NCBI GenBank assembly: GCA_026027325.1
Contig: JAMSLZ010000003.1
Coordinates: forward strand, 3,472,001-3,536,000
Direction: 5' to 3'
Origin: Actinomucor elegans
Taxonomy: Eukaryota; Mucoromycota; Mucoromycetes; Mucorales; Mucoraceae
DNA: 64,000 bases
Shown here: positions 1 through 12,458 of the stretch, piece after piece
Position numbering within the stretch: position 1 is the first letter of the stretch
Layout of the letters: each line of letters begins with the position of its first letter
The notes under the pieces: model-generated
The model's input: only the letters and a program-made list of their open reading frames with translations
The model's database searches: none
What the model was told of the DNA's origin: nothing
Made by a program: the position numbers and the translations under genes

Positions 1-791
1 AATTAATGAGCAAATAAAGTCCTTTAATTGTAGTGTAGTTAAACAAAAGGTGACAATAATTGAAATAATTCATTCTGGGTATAAACTAATAGTTGACAAA
101 ATATGTTGACTTTTGATGTCGCTTTCTTTGCTCACTTATATGACAAGGACTATGGTCCTTTTGTTACTAGTAGCTCGGTTGCCACTTATCCTTTTTTCCT
201 GTTATTTCGAGTAGGGCTTGATAGGCTGGCGTTGCTGTTCCATATACAACCTACTATATTCTCCCTCATTTTTACATTTGTTTTTTAATACCTTGTTCCA
301 AACATATTATTTTTTCAAAGGATGTTCATCCAATTTCACACCTAATTAGCCCAATACGTTCAAACGTGTTGTTGTATTTATTAGGTCCACGTTTAATTGG
401 ATTACAATGATTATATTGTACATTAATGACTGACTGTAATGTATATACTTTTCTGAAATAGACTATATAGATCTATAGATCTCTTTATTAATCTTCGTCA
501 AATGTCACATTCGATGAGCGCTTCAAATTTAGAATAAAAACATATAACTTACAAGTACTTTTTTTTTTAGTAGTAAAGAATGTACTACTCCTACTTGACA
601 ATGTTTGTTCCTTCTGGATGCTCTAACATGGATTCAATTTCATTCGTTATATTTGTCCAATCAGCTGTCGAGTTCTACAGACTTGTAATCCCCGTCCTAA
701 TCGCATAACTAGAAGTAACTTATTGATGATTGAAAAAGTTTTTATTCCTGCAGTCAAGCATTCCTAACACAAAATCGATTAGAAAAAAAAA
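1..791. other. AT-rich intergenic region
   Basis: No credible gene is visible; short open frames here have no family resemblance. The stretch contains one copy of the window's dispersed motif (about 490-518). It ends in the presumed promoter and 5' leader of the gene starting at 792. Confidence 0.6.
490..518 (+). repeat. Dispersed intergenic motif, copy 1
   Basis: The core reads GTCAAATGTCACATTCGAT, close to the shared core GGTCAAATG-TCGCATCTGAT seen elsewhere in the window. It is preceded by AGATCT-rich sequence. Read by eye, no alignment score. Confidence 0.5.
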
Positions 792-2855
792 ATGTCTTCC
801 AATTTCATTATGCGACGTAGAAAGCGTCCTCGGACAAGAGAACAAATGCGAAATACTGAAAATATCAATGAAGAGGATAATGACGACGGTCAAATCAAGG
901 ATAAACTCAACTCGATCGAGAACTTGCTTGAAAGAAAGAGAATGCGTAGTGAAAAGGAGGACAGAGACAGAAAATTGGCTCAAGTAATGTATTTCAATTA
1001 CACGAGATCAAGCAAAATGCTGAATAGATTCATGATAGATGCTCAAGGATTTGACAAGAGAGCGTCAACAAAAAGCGAGAAACGGTGAATTCGGTATTCA
1101 TGTCGACGTGAAAAAGGATATTGATCAGGAGCAGAACACACTTCATCTGGATGTTTTTGACGATGACTTTATATTGGATAGTGTACATTGTTCTAATGAG
1201 GATGAGGAAATGGAAGAGGAGGCAAAAATGAAAGAAGCAGCTCGAATGTACTTGGACGAGGAAGCACAAGAAAATCTTGAGCTAGCTATTGAGGAGACAA
1301 AGCAAGTAGAAGTGGTGGAATCGAAAGACTGTTGGAACCAAGACTTTTTCAAACCTGGTAATAAGGTAGGACGGTGCTTTTTAAGATACATACTGCATAG
1401 ATAGTTTATCTTCTTGTCTGTAGAGCATCCGACAGCCAGGATTGATTTCAAAGGAATTAGGTATTGGTCAAAAGGAGATTCATATATCTGAACTATCAGC
1501 AAGTAATGTGTATTTCCTTGGCCAAAAATCTGAGAGATATATTAACCAATGTTTTAGCTTCAAGAGGAAGAGCCTTTCTATTGGATACAGGATGTATGAA
1601 GGATTGGCACAACAGTGGATGGAAATGTCCTAATTACATATATCAATGGCTATTTGAAGTTGGTAAAGTGTTATAAGCGTATTCTTTCTGTATTGCATTG
1701 GCTCATCAGTTGATCTAGTTGCCCTGGAACCAAACAAGCTGGCGGCCAAAAATGCGTTATCCACCTTATTTGTTTTATGGTCATTGCCTGGAGACAAGGT
1801 TGAAACAAAGCTGCCTCATATATACAAACAGCGTTATATCAAACTAAAAACCTTTAAAACCGTTCTGTTTGCTTACGATGCCATCCCTTCACAGCTTGTC
1901 GAAGGCGTATTGTTTACACCTGAAGATCAAGAGATAGTTGATCAGGCACAGAGTATCGAGCATTATAATGATAGCCAAAGCAGATACCTTCCCTTGACAC
2001 AACTAGGGTCGATGATAAAAGCGTTTAGTTTCTCTGTCAGATTATGGTCAAAAGCTTATACAGCTTATGAAGTTAGATATACAGTTCGATTATTATTACA
2101 AATGTCAATTGACAAGACAGGTTACTTGGTGATACAAGATATACAAACGGCGATAGATAACTGCTTAGCAGCCATGAATGAGGCTACTTGGGAGACAGAG
2201 ATAAAGACGATTGCTAATGATTTATGTGATATGGTGACTTTAACGAAACGACAAGTTCATCTACTTGACGCTGTCAAGACAATCTATGAAAGATCACGTT
2301 ATTTAAGGCGAGTCATTGCTGTTACCTGCCTTGAAAGGTGCCTGGAAAAAGAAGTTCCAGGCAGTGTAGACTATATCTCTACAGATCAAACTATTATACG
2401 TCAAATATCCCAGATCTTTAATAATCCTGGTGGATTTTTCAAGAAACAAGAAATGGACTATGAAGAATGTTATATTCGAGTAGCTATGCTAGATGCCGCT
2501 ATTGGAACAGACGATGATGAAATCCGATATGACAAGGCAAGTTCCCGTATCATTAGCTGGCTTTGTTTACTGACATTGCCATTAGGAAACCGTTTGGGAA
2601 ATAGCAGACGGACTGAGAGAAATCGGTTTGGGAATAGGTATAGTGGAGTTTTTTTTTTTTCTTTTATGAAACAGACTTGAACTAAACCTTTTTCATGTAC
2701 CAGGTGCACGATTAGGTGTCATGAAGAAGACAATAGTAAGTCATATAATAGCAGATAAATGACCATGATTGTTAACTTGAACATAGGCAAACGAAATGAT
2801 TCAACGCGTTTGGGGCCGAATATCGTATATTGTTGGTAAAAAACTGGTATTGTAA
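792..2855 (+). CDS. Putative CANIN (SLF2-like) domain protein
   Basis: Eight exons give one 554-residue frame: 792-983, 1039-1365, 1424-1502, 1558-1662, 1719-2546, 2605-2637, 2704-2735, 2787-2855. All introns are GT-AG and 51-66 nt long. The N-terminus is charged (RRRKRPR, then acidic helices rich in E, K and R). The middle holds a helical domain with GRAFLLDTG, CPNYIYQWLFEVV and LFVLWSLPG. The C-terminus ends ...ANEMIQRVWGRISYIVGKKLVL. The WLF-containing helical domain resembles the SMC6/NSE5-interacting (CANIN) domain of human SLF2/FAM178, which links repair signalling to the SMC5/6 complex. That match is from memory of the family and is tentative; a fungus-specific nuclear protein is the alternative. 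The gene structure is much firmer than the function. Confidence 0.6.
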
Positions 2856-2973
2856 AAAATCTAGCCCTATTTCGAATGCTATTTAGCTGTTACTGTATAA
2901 TTTAATTTTTTTTTCCTATTTTCCCATTTGTCTTTCTTTCTTTTGCACAGCTTACAATATATACATATATACC

Positions 2974-3839
2974 ATGGTAAACTTACGTTTCCTTTTGCAA
3001 ATAAAAAGTGTTTTAATTTCGAACGTTAGGCAGAGATGAAAGAGTATTTATACAAAATTTTGGTGGTTGGTGATCTCGGTACAGGCAAAACCTCAATCAT
3101 TCGTCGTTACGTCCATAATATATTCTCAAACAACTACAAATCAACAGTGAGTTGTTCCTCTGCGTATATTATCGTATAATTATTCATCTTTCGATAATTA
3201 GATTGGCGTTGATTTTGCTTTAAAAGTCATTCAATGGGGACCTGATTTGATTGTAAGACTCCAGCTATGGGATATCGCAGGCCAAGAGAGGTTTGGAAAC
3301 ATGACACGTGTATATTATAAAGAAGCCCTCGGAGCTATTGTTGTATACGATGTAACTAGACCTCAAACATTCGAGGGTGTAACAAAGTGGAAGAATGATA
3401 TTGATGCTAAAGTTGCATTACCGGAAGCGTGGGGAGGAGGACAAATCCCAGTCATTTTATTGGCCAATAAAGTAAGTCGATAATTGTTGTTATTTGGAAA
3501 TTATATTAACAGTCGTCAAATAGACTGATTTGATTGCAGAAGGCCATGGACAGCATGTCAACTCGAATGAATTAGACCAATTTTGCAATGATAATGGATT
3601 TATAAAATGGTAATTACTTGTATATTATCGCTACCAGTTAATTTGTTTTAATGCCCATATTTAGGTTTGAAACGTCAGCAAAAGAGAACAGTAACATTGA
3701 AGAAGCTACCCGCCATTTGATTTCCGCTATTTTAAAGTTGGAAGAAGATAATGCTGGTAATATCATTAATGATGAACCTACTGTTGATTTAAACGGCCAA
3801 CAGCAGCATCAACAGTCACACAATAACGGATGTTGTTGA
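2974..3839 (+). CDS. Rab32-family small GTPase
   Basis: Small GTPase of lysosome-related organelle and vacuolar trafficking, close to Rab32/Rab38. Visible motifs are the P-loop GDLGTGKTS, IGVDFALKV in switch I, WDIAGQERFGNMTRVYYKEA in switch II, LLANKTD and ETSAKEN for guanine recognition, and a C-terminal GCC for double prenylation. The Ile in WDIAGQ and the FALKV signature are typical of Rab32/38; most Rabs have WDTAGQ. Exons are 3036-3146, 3202-3471, 3524-3609 and 3665-3839. An upstream ATG at 2974, spliced directly by a 53-nt intron (2977-3029) to GCAGAG, would add Met-Ala-Glu. That ATG has the better initiation context (ACCATGG), but a start at 3036 is equally readable. The tail before the cysteines is rich in Gln, His and Asn. 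Confidence 0.93.
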
Positions 3840-5816
3840 TTGTAGTGATACTACTTTATCAATAAGAGCTTGTGCGATGCATATACTATCAGAGTGCTCT
3901 GTATTATTAAAACAAACAATAAATCTCTGCTGAACCAATAAGTATAAAATGTTTGATCCAAAACAAACGTTTAGCTATCAAACAGCCTAGCCATCGTTAG
4001 TTGGAAAAAAGTTTACTCAATGTAACATCTCGTCTATGTCTTTGTCGAGTGTTGGTTGCGTCTCTACACTGGCATGTGTTTATTCGTTTGAATACTATAC
4101 CGTCTTCTTCAACTCCTTTGGTATTCTCTGCTGTTATTGGCTTATAGCGAATTAATAATTAGCGCTGCGCTGCACTGGCTCCAAATACCTATACAATTTT
4201 TCTCTGATTTTGTTTTCAAGGAAAAAAAACATTAATAAAGCATGCATGAATGATGTTTGAGAAAAATTAAGTTACGTATCTAAGGATGTGAACACAAGTT
4301 AAATTACCTAAGATATTGCAGAAAAATCGATTTTTTGCTTATTTTAGTAGTTCGATCATGATTTGACATTTGAAAATTTGTTTTTAAAGGTATACCTTTT
4401 GGATGTGCCGGAAGAGCCCCGTTTCCTCATCTCGACTGTTCTTCATTAAAAGTCAAAACTGAGAACTACTACATGTTCAGAATGAGCTAATATTTTTACT
4501 AGAACCTTTATTTAACTCAAGTATAGTGGCTATGATCTATATTACTGATCGAGTGATAGATCCTTAGATCTACAAGATTTCGACCGATCCCAGTAAAGTA
4601 TTGCATCTAATAACTAGTAGTCCATGTTTACAATAATTTGATGTATTCCTTAGCACTTGTATTCGACTAAAGTGCGATACATACTGTATTTTCCAATGAT
4701 TAACAGCAGTATTTTATATGTAATTCACATCATACTAAATGCCACATAAGCCAATCAAGAGTCGTCTTAAAATACACTCTCATTAGGAGAAAAGCTCTAG
4801 ATTCTAAATTGGTTGGGAAGCTTTTGCTTTGATGTCTCTTGCTATGGGATAGTGGCACTTTCATTTTGAATCTGTGTTAGCTAATATCCATTAAGCTCCT
4901 TTTCAATTTAATACAACGCTTCTAAGAGCAGCATTACTTCTCTATAACCAAAGTATTTGTTAGTGAATGCGTTATATCCATACTCTCTATATTTTGGAAG
5001 TGTTTTTACTATGCGTTTATAAGCCTCAAATCGGGCTCATTCAGTCATAGAAGTAAGCTTAGAAGGTATTAGAATAGAAAAGTATCTAAATGCAGCCATG
5101 CCGGGCAAAATAAAGCATCACCTGAAGCGAAAACAATTTTCCTTTAGACGCGTGCTTTCTTGGCGTCATATCGTCTTGGCAAAACGGATTACTTGAACAT
5201 ACATGCAGTGCTTGACACCTTCCTATTCTCTTATAGAGGTAATAGGAATGAAAAGGTATTATAATGGAATATACTTGTATAGGTTTATGTGATTTCAAAT
5301 CTTGTTATTACTGATGATTATTAAATGTTTACGTCTTTTTCAAACTTTAAAACTGAATTCTATTCTTAGTGGCTTTGGGGTTTTTTGTCCGTTCTCTCCA
5401 GAATAAGCCAAGGTGCTTCCCAGAAATAACAATCGCATACCAACGAGGTGTATACTACTTTCAGCTATCTGAGACAAGGATCAATAGATGGCAGGACTTG
5501 TTTAAGAAATAGAGACAAGCACTATTGTTTGCAAGCTGCAATTGCAATTCTCTCTACTGTATTTAGCTTTTGCTGTATTAAGCTACGGCTAAATAAAACT
5601 CAATTCTACCGAAATACAACAACTTTCTGTTGACACCTTGTTCAGTTCAAAGTAAAGATTCATAGCAACTATTTCAACAAGAACGAAAATATAGAATATA
5701 CTATCTATGTGCAGAATAGGCTCGGTAGATTTGCCGATATGGGCAATACATCTTTCAAGTGCGGCCATTTCTTCAGTTATAGAAGTAAAACCCAACTATT
5801 GAGACTCAAAAAAGGA
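3840..5816. other. Intergenic region with one dispersed-motif copy
   Basis: About 2 kb without a recognisable gene. It is AT-rich and its short open frames look random. One motif copy lies at 4579-4618. Nothing else was identified. Confidence 0.55.
4579..4618 (+). repeat. Dispersed intergenic motif, copy 2
   Basis: Reads TTCGACCGATCCCAGTAAAG then TATTGCATCTAATAAC, followed by CTAGTAG. The left half (TCGACCGAT) and right half (GCATCTAATAA) both match other copies, including the minus-strand copies near 44,530 and 51,840. Confidence 0.65.
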
Positions 5817-5824
5817 TATAAATA
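5817..5824 (+). promoter_or_regulatory. TATA box
   Basis: TATAAATA, 70 bp upstream of the ATG of the secreted Kre9/Knh-like gene at 5894. Confidence 0.5.
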
Positions 5825-5893
5825 ACAAAGCTCCATTGTTTGAACTGCAGAAAGCCATATCTTTATTTCTTTTTCTTATCTGTCAAACCAACA

Positions 5894-6514
5894 ATGAAGT
5901 TCACTGCTGCCGTCTTGTTTTTTTCCAGCTTGATGCCTCTGGCGTTTTCTCAAGAAACCAGTAGCACCCCTCCTAATGCTGGCATTTCTATCATTAATCC
6001 TGTTCTCAACGTGAGTATACCTATATTTTTTTGAAAAGAGAATAGTAATACTAATCCGTTTTTTTTTATAAATAATAGTCTACTGCTTACACTGGCACAA
6101 ACTATACTATTACATGGTAAGCTCCTTTAGAAATCTCTCTACATAGTGCTAATCACTCGATTGCAGGACTATCTTGGACCCTAATGCTACTACTATCGAA
6201 GCCGTTAGTTTGATGAATGGAAGTGCTACTAATTTGAACTTTGTCTTTCCCAATATGCTTACAAACGGCTCTATCCCTGTTAGCGATTTGAGTTATAACT
6301 GGACTATTCCTTGTGATCTCGTTACTGCTCAGGATTGTAAGTTTCCAATGTCATGTTCCTTATATTTTAGAGACTAATATTATTTTTAATAGATGTTATC
6401 GGTATGCGTGGAAACAATTCTTATATGACCTACTCTAGCTATTTTTCCATTGTTAGTGATACCGCCAACTGTGCTCCTGCTAACAATACCACCGATGCTA
6501 CTGTCGTGTTATAA
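5894..6514 (+). CDS. Secreted Kre9/Knh1-like cell-surface protein
   Basis: Exons 5894-6010, 6079-6116, 6167-6336 and 6393-6514 encode 148 residues. An N-terminal signal peptide (MKFTAAVLFFSSLMPLAFS) is followed by one beta-sandwich-like domain. Its markers are NPVLNSTAYTGTNYTITW, a leucine/asparagine-rich middle, YNWTIPCDLV and YVIGMRGNNSYMTYSSYFSIV. This pattern fits the Kre9/Knh1 N-terminal (Ser-Thr-rich GPI-anchored membrane protein) family, thought to act at the fungal wall and linked to beta-glucan assembly in yeast. Several N-glycosylation sequons are present. Unlike the paralogue at 16896-17670 there is no C-terminal Ser/Ala-rich stalk or hydrophobic GPI signal, so it is probably released or wall-trapped. 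Exons 2 and 3 (38 and 170 nt) have exactly the same lengths as in that paralogue. Confidence 0.85.
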
Positions 6515-6570
6515 GCTATATTCCTATATGCAATGGGGCTTCGTTTTTTCGGGCAGGTTTAAAGTAGTCC

Positions 6571-6615
6571 TCTCACTTTCACACTCACATTCACACTCAC
6601 ACACTCACACACACT
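6571..6615 (+). repeat. CA-rich microsatellite
   Basis: Imperfect run of CACTCACA and CACACA units just downstream of the Kre9/Knh-like gene. An (AT)n tract lies at about 6709-6724. Confidence 0.8.
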
Positions 6616-6791
6616 TTTTTCTCTTTCGGTTTACTAATACTGTATAAAACACTTGTATCTTAAATATTAATAAAGGAACAGGCTGGGTATGCATGCCTGT
6701 AATTTAAATATATATATATATATATGCATATATTAGTGTAATAACAGTAGATTACGTAGAAAATGTAGTTGGGATATAGCACTTGCTTAAA

Positions 6792-7655
6792 TCAAGACTG
6801 CATGTCTGGATTCAAGTCCAAAATCCAGAAGGGATCTCCACCCGTTTCCTCTGCTTGTTTGTTAGTGTTAATTTCCTCCATTTCTTCATTTGCTGACGCC
6901 TCACTATCTGAGCTTTCAACTGTAAAAAAAAAGAAAAAAAAAACGAAAAAAAAATAAACGCGTTGAGAAAAGATAGAATACATAAACAAGTATCTTACAT
7001 CTATCTTCTAGTAGTTTCTGAGGAGCATTCTGCCAGTACAGTAGCCCACGACGCATCCTTTCTTCATCGGGGTATGGCTTCTCGAAATCCACCTTTATAT
7101 CCTTATTCATACTATCAAAGTTGGGCGGTGCTGAAGTGTATTTTGACAACTTTGATGCGTATGATAAAACATCTGTAAACTGAACATTGGCTATAATAAA
7201 CAGTGAGTATAGTTAGCTACGGCCAAACCAATTCAACTTACAATCACTGGCATATTTGATCGCTTTTAGTTCTGTTTTGGCTTTCGTTAAACATAAATCC
7301 AACTCATCGCGAACTGATCCCAACTTCTGAATAACTTCGAACAAAGCTATGTTTTGCTGCTGTATCTCATCTTGCACCTCAATGATACGTTGTTGTCGTA
7401 TTTGATGGCTCTCGACTGTTTATTATAGATAAGTACTTGTAAATAACCTACATGCATTGTCAACTTACTGTGTTCTACTGCTTTCTGTAATTTTTCGTCT
7501 ATGCTAGCCATTTGTTTTATAATATATTCAGGGCTATTTGTTTTGTCAAGCGTGCCATTCTCTGCCACCGTTGATAGTGATACAAAGTACTTTTTCACGT
7601 TATCTGAATACTCGGTGATATGCTGGCGAACTTGCTCTCTTAATGAAGACTCCAT
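6792..7655 (-). CDS. MED4: Mediator complex subunit 4 (MED4)
   Basis: Four exons (7469-7655, 7242-7415, 6999-7190, 6792-6919, transcribed right to left) give 226 residues. MED4 is a middle-module subunit of Mediator, the co-activator bridging transcription factors and RNA polymerase II. An N-terminal coiled-coil region (EKLQKAVEHIESHQIRQQRI ...) leads to KAKTELKAIKYASD and then the family's signature segment FTDVLSYASKLSKYTSAPPN and KPYPDEERMRRGLLYW. The C-terminus is acidic (ESSDSEASANEEMEEI) and ends DPFWILDLNPDMQS. The length is usual for fungal MED4. The last intron (79 nt) is slightly longer than its neighbours and carries a long T-rich tract. Confidence 0.92.
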
Positions 7656-9557
7656 TTGTTAGGTTTGAATGTGGCAAAATGACCAAGGCTTTTCAGGAAA
7701 ACACGCGAAGATAGATAATGCGAGTAATAAAAGCAGTCACAGATATAGCTTATTTTGTTGAATTTATTGGTTGGCGATAATTTAAAAGATGGTTCTTCGG
7801 GATCCCTCTTCATATCGTCATGAAAAAATTGATTCCACTCTTTTAATAACTCCAAAATGTGCATCAACAGTGCTATTAATTGATTCTATGCAAAATTTAA
7901 TGGCGCATTTGATAATGTAAATTTCATCTCATTTTGCCTTTAATTCATAGAGCTCTTATGATAAAACTTGATTTTTTTGAACTCTAAGGAATGCAATCAT
8001 AACTCGAGCACTTTATATAACTACAAATCTAATTGTATATTCATGTACTATGAATCTATTATACTATTTGTAGATTATTCCGCCATAATGCATCTACTGG
8101 TTTTTTACTTGGAACATGCGCAAATAAAAAAATAAAATAAAAATGCTATTGCACATTTGACACAGTTTCTGTGCACTGGACAAACAACTCTTGCGCATTA
8201 GTATTTAGGCCAGAGAAACACAATAAATAATTTCTCCGCATTACAGTGGTTATAACTGTGACCCAGCAAAAAAATTGGTTGAAGTATACAGATCTAATTC
8301 ATTTGAGTTTTTATTTTGCTGTTTTAACAAAAAGGTTATAGCACTTGAATGTTAAATTGAATAGTTTCTCTGATATAAATACTAATGCACATATATTGTT
8401 GGGAAAAATGCGCAGAAAGTATTTGCCCAGTGCTCGAAAATATTTTTCATTCGTGTATGTTCAAAATAAACTTAAAAAAAAAGATCAGTTAGAATTTAGA
8501 AACAACGTCTGAGGCGAGGCTCTTATGGTTGTTTTTCGCCTCTGGATCTCTTGATCAACCTTGGTCTAATATTACATCTGATGGGTTATCCAATGTTCAT
8601 ATTAAATTTTGCAACTATTAGAGCCTTTTTTTTGAAACAAAAATACGGTCATTATATGCATTACATACAAGCATATCACTTAATTTGGGTCAATAAATTG
8701 ATAGACCTCTTGGCTGATTTTGGTGAAATATCGCGTTTGACAAGTATTCAATAAGAAAAATAAGCTGCTGAATCTATTAAAGTATTTTATTATTCGCATT
8801 TTAATGAATAACAGCCATTTATACGTAGATAACTAATCTAATGATCTGCAGGTTGTTCAATCAATCCCAAAACCATGGAAAATGCGCTAACATTACAATC
8901 ATTAGTTTAAACTAACACCTTTACAATGATTTAAATAATAAATCTAATTTTTTACTTCGTTAGAATTCTCAGTTATAGAACCTGCAGTATACTAAAAGTA
9001 TTATTAATTTATAAATTATCAGGATCATAAATCGGCCGTTTATCTTGAATCACGAACGCAACCTAGAGTTCTTCGTGAACTTTGGTAACATCGCTAAATC
9101 TTTTTTCTTTTGTAATGGAGAAAGGCGTTCTGTTTGATATAGATAGAATTTGGGTGTTTCGATAATGTGGTTTTATCAGTTTTTTTTTACTTAAAATTTT
9201 GAACTAAAGTTGCATATCATGCTTGGAATGAGTTCCTCTATCTATAAGTAACGGTGCTATTATGCATTGGATATAATAGCAAACCAACGGAATGGTATAA
9301 CTATTTGCATGCAAGCTGTTCGAAACAGAGATTAGTGCAGAGCTATTTACTACAGAGAACTGCAGATGACAGTATCCCTCCTCTGTTTTGCTAAACTAAA
9401 GATCATGTATACTTTGATAACAAGTCCAGACTTTTTGGCTGGGAATTGATGTTGTAATACCCAACCCTTACCAAATCGCTGGTCTAAAAAAAAAACTTTT
9501 CGGGTTCAATGCCCCCCTTCCTGCATATTTTAATCTATTTACAATATAACCTTAGCA
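7656..9557. other. Intergenic region between MED4 and FRA10AC1-like gene
   Basis: AT-rich DNA without a convincing gene. An open frame antisense to the MED4 leader (7640-7867) was considered and rejected. One dispersed-motif copy lies at 8543-8590. Confidence 0.55.
8543..8590 (+). repeat. Dispersed intergenic motif, copy 3
   Basis: Reads GGATCTCTTGATCAACCTTG then GTCTAATATTACATCTGATG. It matches the TCTC-(gap)-GGTC-AAT-(G/A)-CATCTGAT layout of other copies. Confidence 0.6.
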
Positions 9558-10408
9558 ATGGAGAAAATGAAAAAGACCGATCGAGTAATGTAACCATTTA
9601 AATAGACAGAAATTTGAATTATAACTTGATGTCTGCTGTAGATCGACCGTCACAAGCAGCTCATGCAAGAATACTTGAAGCAAAAAACAGAACCGAAAAA
9701 GTACATGCCTGCTAATTATAAAACTGAAAGAGACATTATTCGAGAAAATCACAAGTGAGTACAGTTCAAGAGCATGTTCAAGGCTTGTTGATCTTAAAAA
9801 ACAGTCAGGTTTGTGCGAACCGAAGCTGATGAAGAAGAAACAACTTGGGAGCAACGCGTTGCGAAAAAGTATTATGATAAATTATTTAAGGAATACGCTC
9901 TATGCGAACTCAAGTATTTTAAAGAAGGCAAAATTGCTTTACGTTGGCGAACAGAAAAGGAAGTAGTTGTAGGCAAAGGTCAATTCATATGTGCGTCAAC
10001 ACGTTGTGATGCAACGGCCAAACTCCATAGCTGGGAAGTCAATTTTGGGTACATCGAGGATGGAGAAAAAAAGAACGAATTAGTTAAAGTGAGACTCTGT
10101 CAAGATTGTTCTGATAAATTAAACTATAAGACCAAAAAGCGGCTAGCAAAGAAAAGAAAGGAAGTAGATGATACACGCAATGATCAAAAAGCCAAGAAGT
10201 TCAAAAATGGCATAGAATCCCAGTCTTCAGATGGTTAATACTATGCAGTTTTGTATTTTGACATGTAAACTAATGGAAGCTAATTATAGACGATCAAACG
10301 CCTGCTCAAGATACGGAGTCATCCATTTGGAGAAAGCCCCTAGAAAGCAAAGAGGAAAAGACCAAAGAAGAAGAGTATGAAGATTATTTTTCAGATCTCC
10401 TACAGTAA
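9558..10408 (+). CDS. FRA10AC1 homologue, splicing-associated
   Basis: Exons 9558-9584, 9642-9754, 9809-10233 and 10290-10408 encode 227 residues. Conserved FRA10AC1 blocks are visible in order: IDRHKQLMQEYL, RDIIRENHKFV, TTWEQRVAKKYYDKLFKEYA, ALRWRTEKEVVVGKGQFIC, LHSWEVNFGYIEDGEKKN, VKVRLCQDCSDKLN and a C-terminal acidic EEYEDYFSDLL. Four cysteines (in FICAS, TRCDA and LCQDCS) could form a zinc site. Human FRA10AC1 is a nuclear protein found in spliceosomal complexes and is named after a folate-sensitive fragile site. The first exon encodes only MEKMKKTDR, so a more upstream start is possible. A Lys/Arg-rich segment (KTKKRLAKKRKE) is a likely nuclear localisation signal. Confidence 0.9.
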
Positions 10409-10454
10409 ACAAAAGCACTACTGGTAATGTTTCGTTTACTATGAAAGAACCCTG

Positions 10455-10462
10455 TATAAATA
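10455..10462 (+). promoter_or_regulatory. TATA box of CotH gene 1
   Basis: TATAAATA, 58 bp upstream of the ATG at 10520 and only 47 bp past the end of the FRA10AC1-like gene. The two genes run head to tail with a very short gap. Confidence 0.45.
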
Positions 10463-10519
10463 CATATATTTCTTGTTTAACTTTACCTACTTTTTATTGC
10501 TTTCTTATTTTAATAAACT

Positions 10520-12458
10520 ATGGCAAAAAACATTTTTAAAGTAAATCTTCTAGGTAAGCTTATAGTATACTCGATAAGCTCGTATGATATTTATAGTATA
10601 TTTTAAAAGTTGTCTTTTTGGTCTTGATATCCTTTGCGCAAGCCCAAAAGAACGTTACTTACAATGTCATCACTGCTGCTCCTGCTGATTCGACAGTTGC
10701 AGTGATCGTTGATAATGTAACGTTCCCTCTTTCTGTTGATTATGGCATTCTATACCACGGTGAAGCTCCAGCAGCCAAGGTTGGTTATAGCTACGCCGTT
10801 ATTGATACTGTCAATAACAATGCTATCCTTTCTGAACCTTTCTTACGCCCACCATTGGGCGAAGGCCAATCTACCCCCAATGCATTCTTCAATCGCTCTA
10901 TTGACAAGTATGACTTGGTAACTCTTCCTCAAGCCTTGGAACCTCTTTCTAGTATTCACAAAATCAAGTCTGATTTACATATACCTAATCAAATACCCTC
11001 CATTCATATTTACGGTAATGCGTCAGCAATTGATTACTTACATAAGAATCAATTGGAAGATCTAGAGGTTGAGTTGAGCGTAACTTACATTAGGTTTGTT
11101 CATACTACTAGTTCTATACATTATCTAACATCTTGTACATATGTAGTTTACATGAAGTCTATACTTTTGATAAAGTTGAAGTATCATTAGCCGGCCGTAG
11201 TTCTCGTTGGGTTCCTAAGCTATCCTATGGACTGAAATTGGACAAGAAAAACGATACAACACTGTTTGGCTACAAAAACTTCAAATTACGTGCTTTGGCT
11301 AATGATCCCTCTTACATACGCGAAAATGTCGCGTACAATGTCCTGAAGGCATCTGGCGTTCCATGCAGTGGTTTCTCTTATGTTCGGTAAGAACCTGATA
11401 GCTCAGGATATGAACACGAATTAATGTGTATTCTTTTAGGGTCTTTATTGATAATCAAGCTGTAGGCTTATTTGGCCTGATCGAAACTTTCCAGGACCCA
11501 TGGCTCTCTGCTACGTTTGCAAACGGACAAGACAACTATGAATCGGGTTATTTATATCAGGGCATTTCTTTCAATTCAGAGGCTCGCGAGAGGATACGAT
11601 TGTCTGATTTGCGTTATGAGGGAACCGATGTCTCTCTTTACGATGTAGGTCAGTATCAAATTAAGGCAGGACCTTCAAAGAAAAAAGCCTCAAGTTACAA
11701 AGACCTTCAAGAATTCACAAAGTTCATCAACCAGTCAACTACTAAAAATACTTCAGAGAATGAATGGGAAAAAAAGTTGGATGTCGAAGGGTTTCTTCGT
11801 TCGTAAGTCTAGCTATTCCATAATAGTATGTCTAAATACTAATACTGCATTGCATAGTATGGCTATTGAGGATCTTTTGGGGTTTTCAGACGGGTACATG
11901 ACTCTTTCCAACAACTTTTATCTTTACAGAGATCCTAACCAAGGGAACCGCTACACTTACATTGCCGCTGATTTAGATACTACGATCGGTATTTCAATAT
12001 ATAACCTAAGCTTGATGATCGATGGTGATTTTACTAAACATCCTGGGTTCTATTATCGTCCACTCACCAAAAAGATCTTTGGCTATGACAAATACTTGAA
12101 CATGTATAAAGACATCTATTTGCACCTGTTCAATAATTTGGTCAATCCCTATATTCTTGATCCTTATATCGACAGTATTGTCAACATGATTCGCACCGAC
12201 ATTGACTGGGATACAGTACTGCCCAAGATGGGTAATCGAGCATATCCATTTATTCCTAGCTCAGATTTGGATTTAGAAGCCATTCAAAGATTCATAGAGG
12301 AGAACAATCCACCTGGAATAATGCTTATTGACATCACGAAGCAACCCCATATTACGTTTGAAATTTCGGTCAACGGACCTTCTCCAGTAAATACGTCATA
12401 TAGTGTAAAAGAGTTTATTGCCAAGAAATACGAACAAATAACCAATTTCTATCATTAA
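10520..12458 (+). CDS. CotH-family spore-coat/cell-surface protein 1
   Basis: Five exons (10520-10553, 10610-11093, 11147-11386, 11440-11802, 11858-12458) encode 573 residues. A signal peptide (VVFLVLISFAQAQ) is split by the first intron. Then come CotH-family blocks: YHGEAPAAKVGYSYAV, IKSDLHIPNQIP, VSLAGRSSRWVPKLSYGLKL, NFKLRALANDPSYIRENVAYN, SGVPCSGFSYVRVFIDNQAV, GLIETFQDPW, QYQIKAG, MAIEDLLGFSDGYM and AADLDTTIG. CotH proteins are spore-coat or surface proteins in the protein-kinase-like superfamily; some Mucorales members bind host receptors. The acidic DLDTT is a likely active-site segment. No C-terminal hydrophobic GPI signal is visible (it ends EQITNFYH), and I do not see the invasin motif reported for R. 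delemar CotH2/CotH3. It is a tandem paralogue of the gene at 13136. Confidence 0.92.

Noticed and set aside
7640..7867. 75-codon minus-strand frame overlapping the MED4 start
   Set aside because: It overlaps the MED4 initiation region, resembles no family, and its only ATG lies just after a TTG. More likely promoter and 5' leader of MED4.
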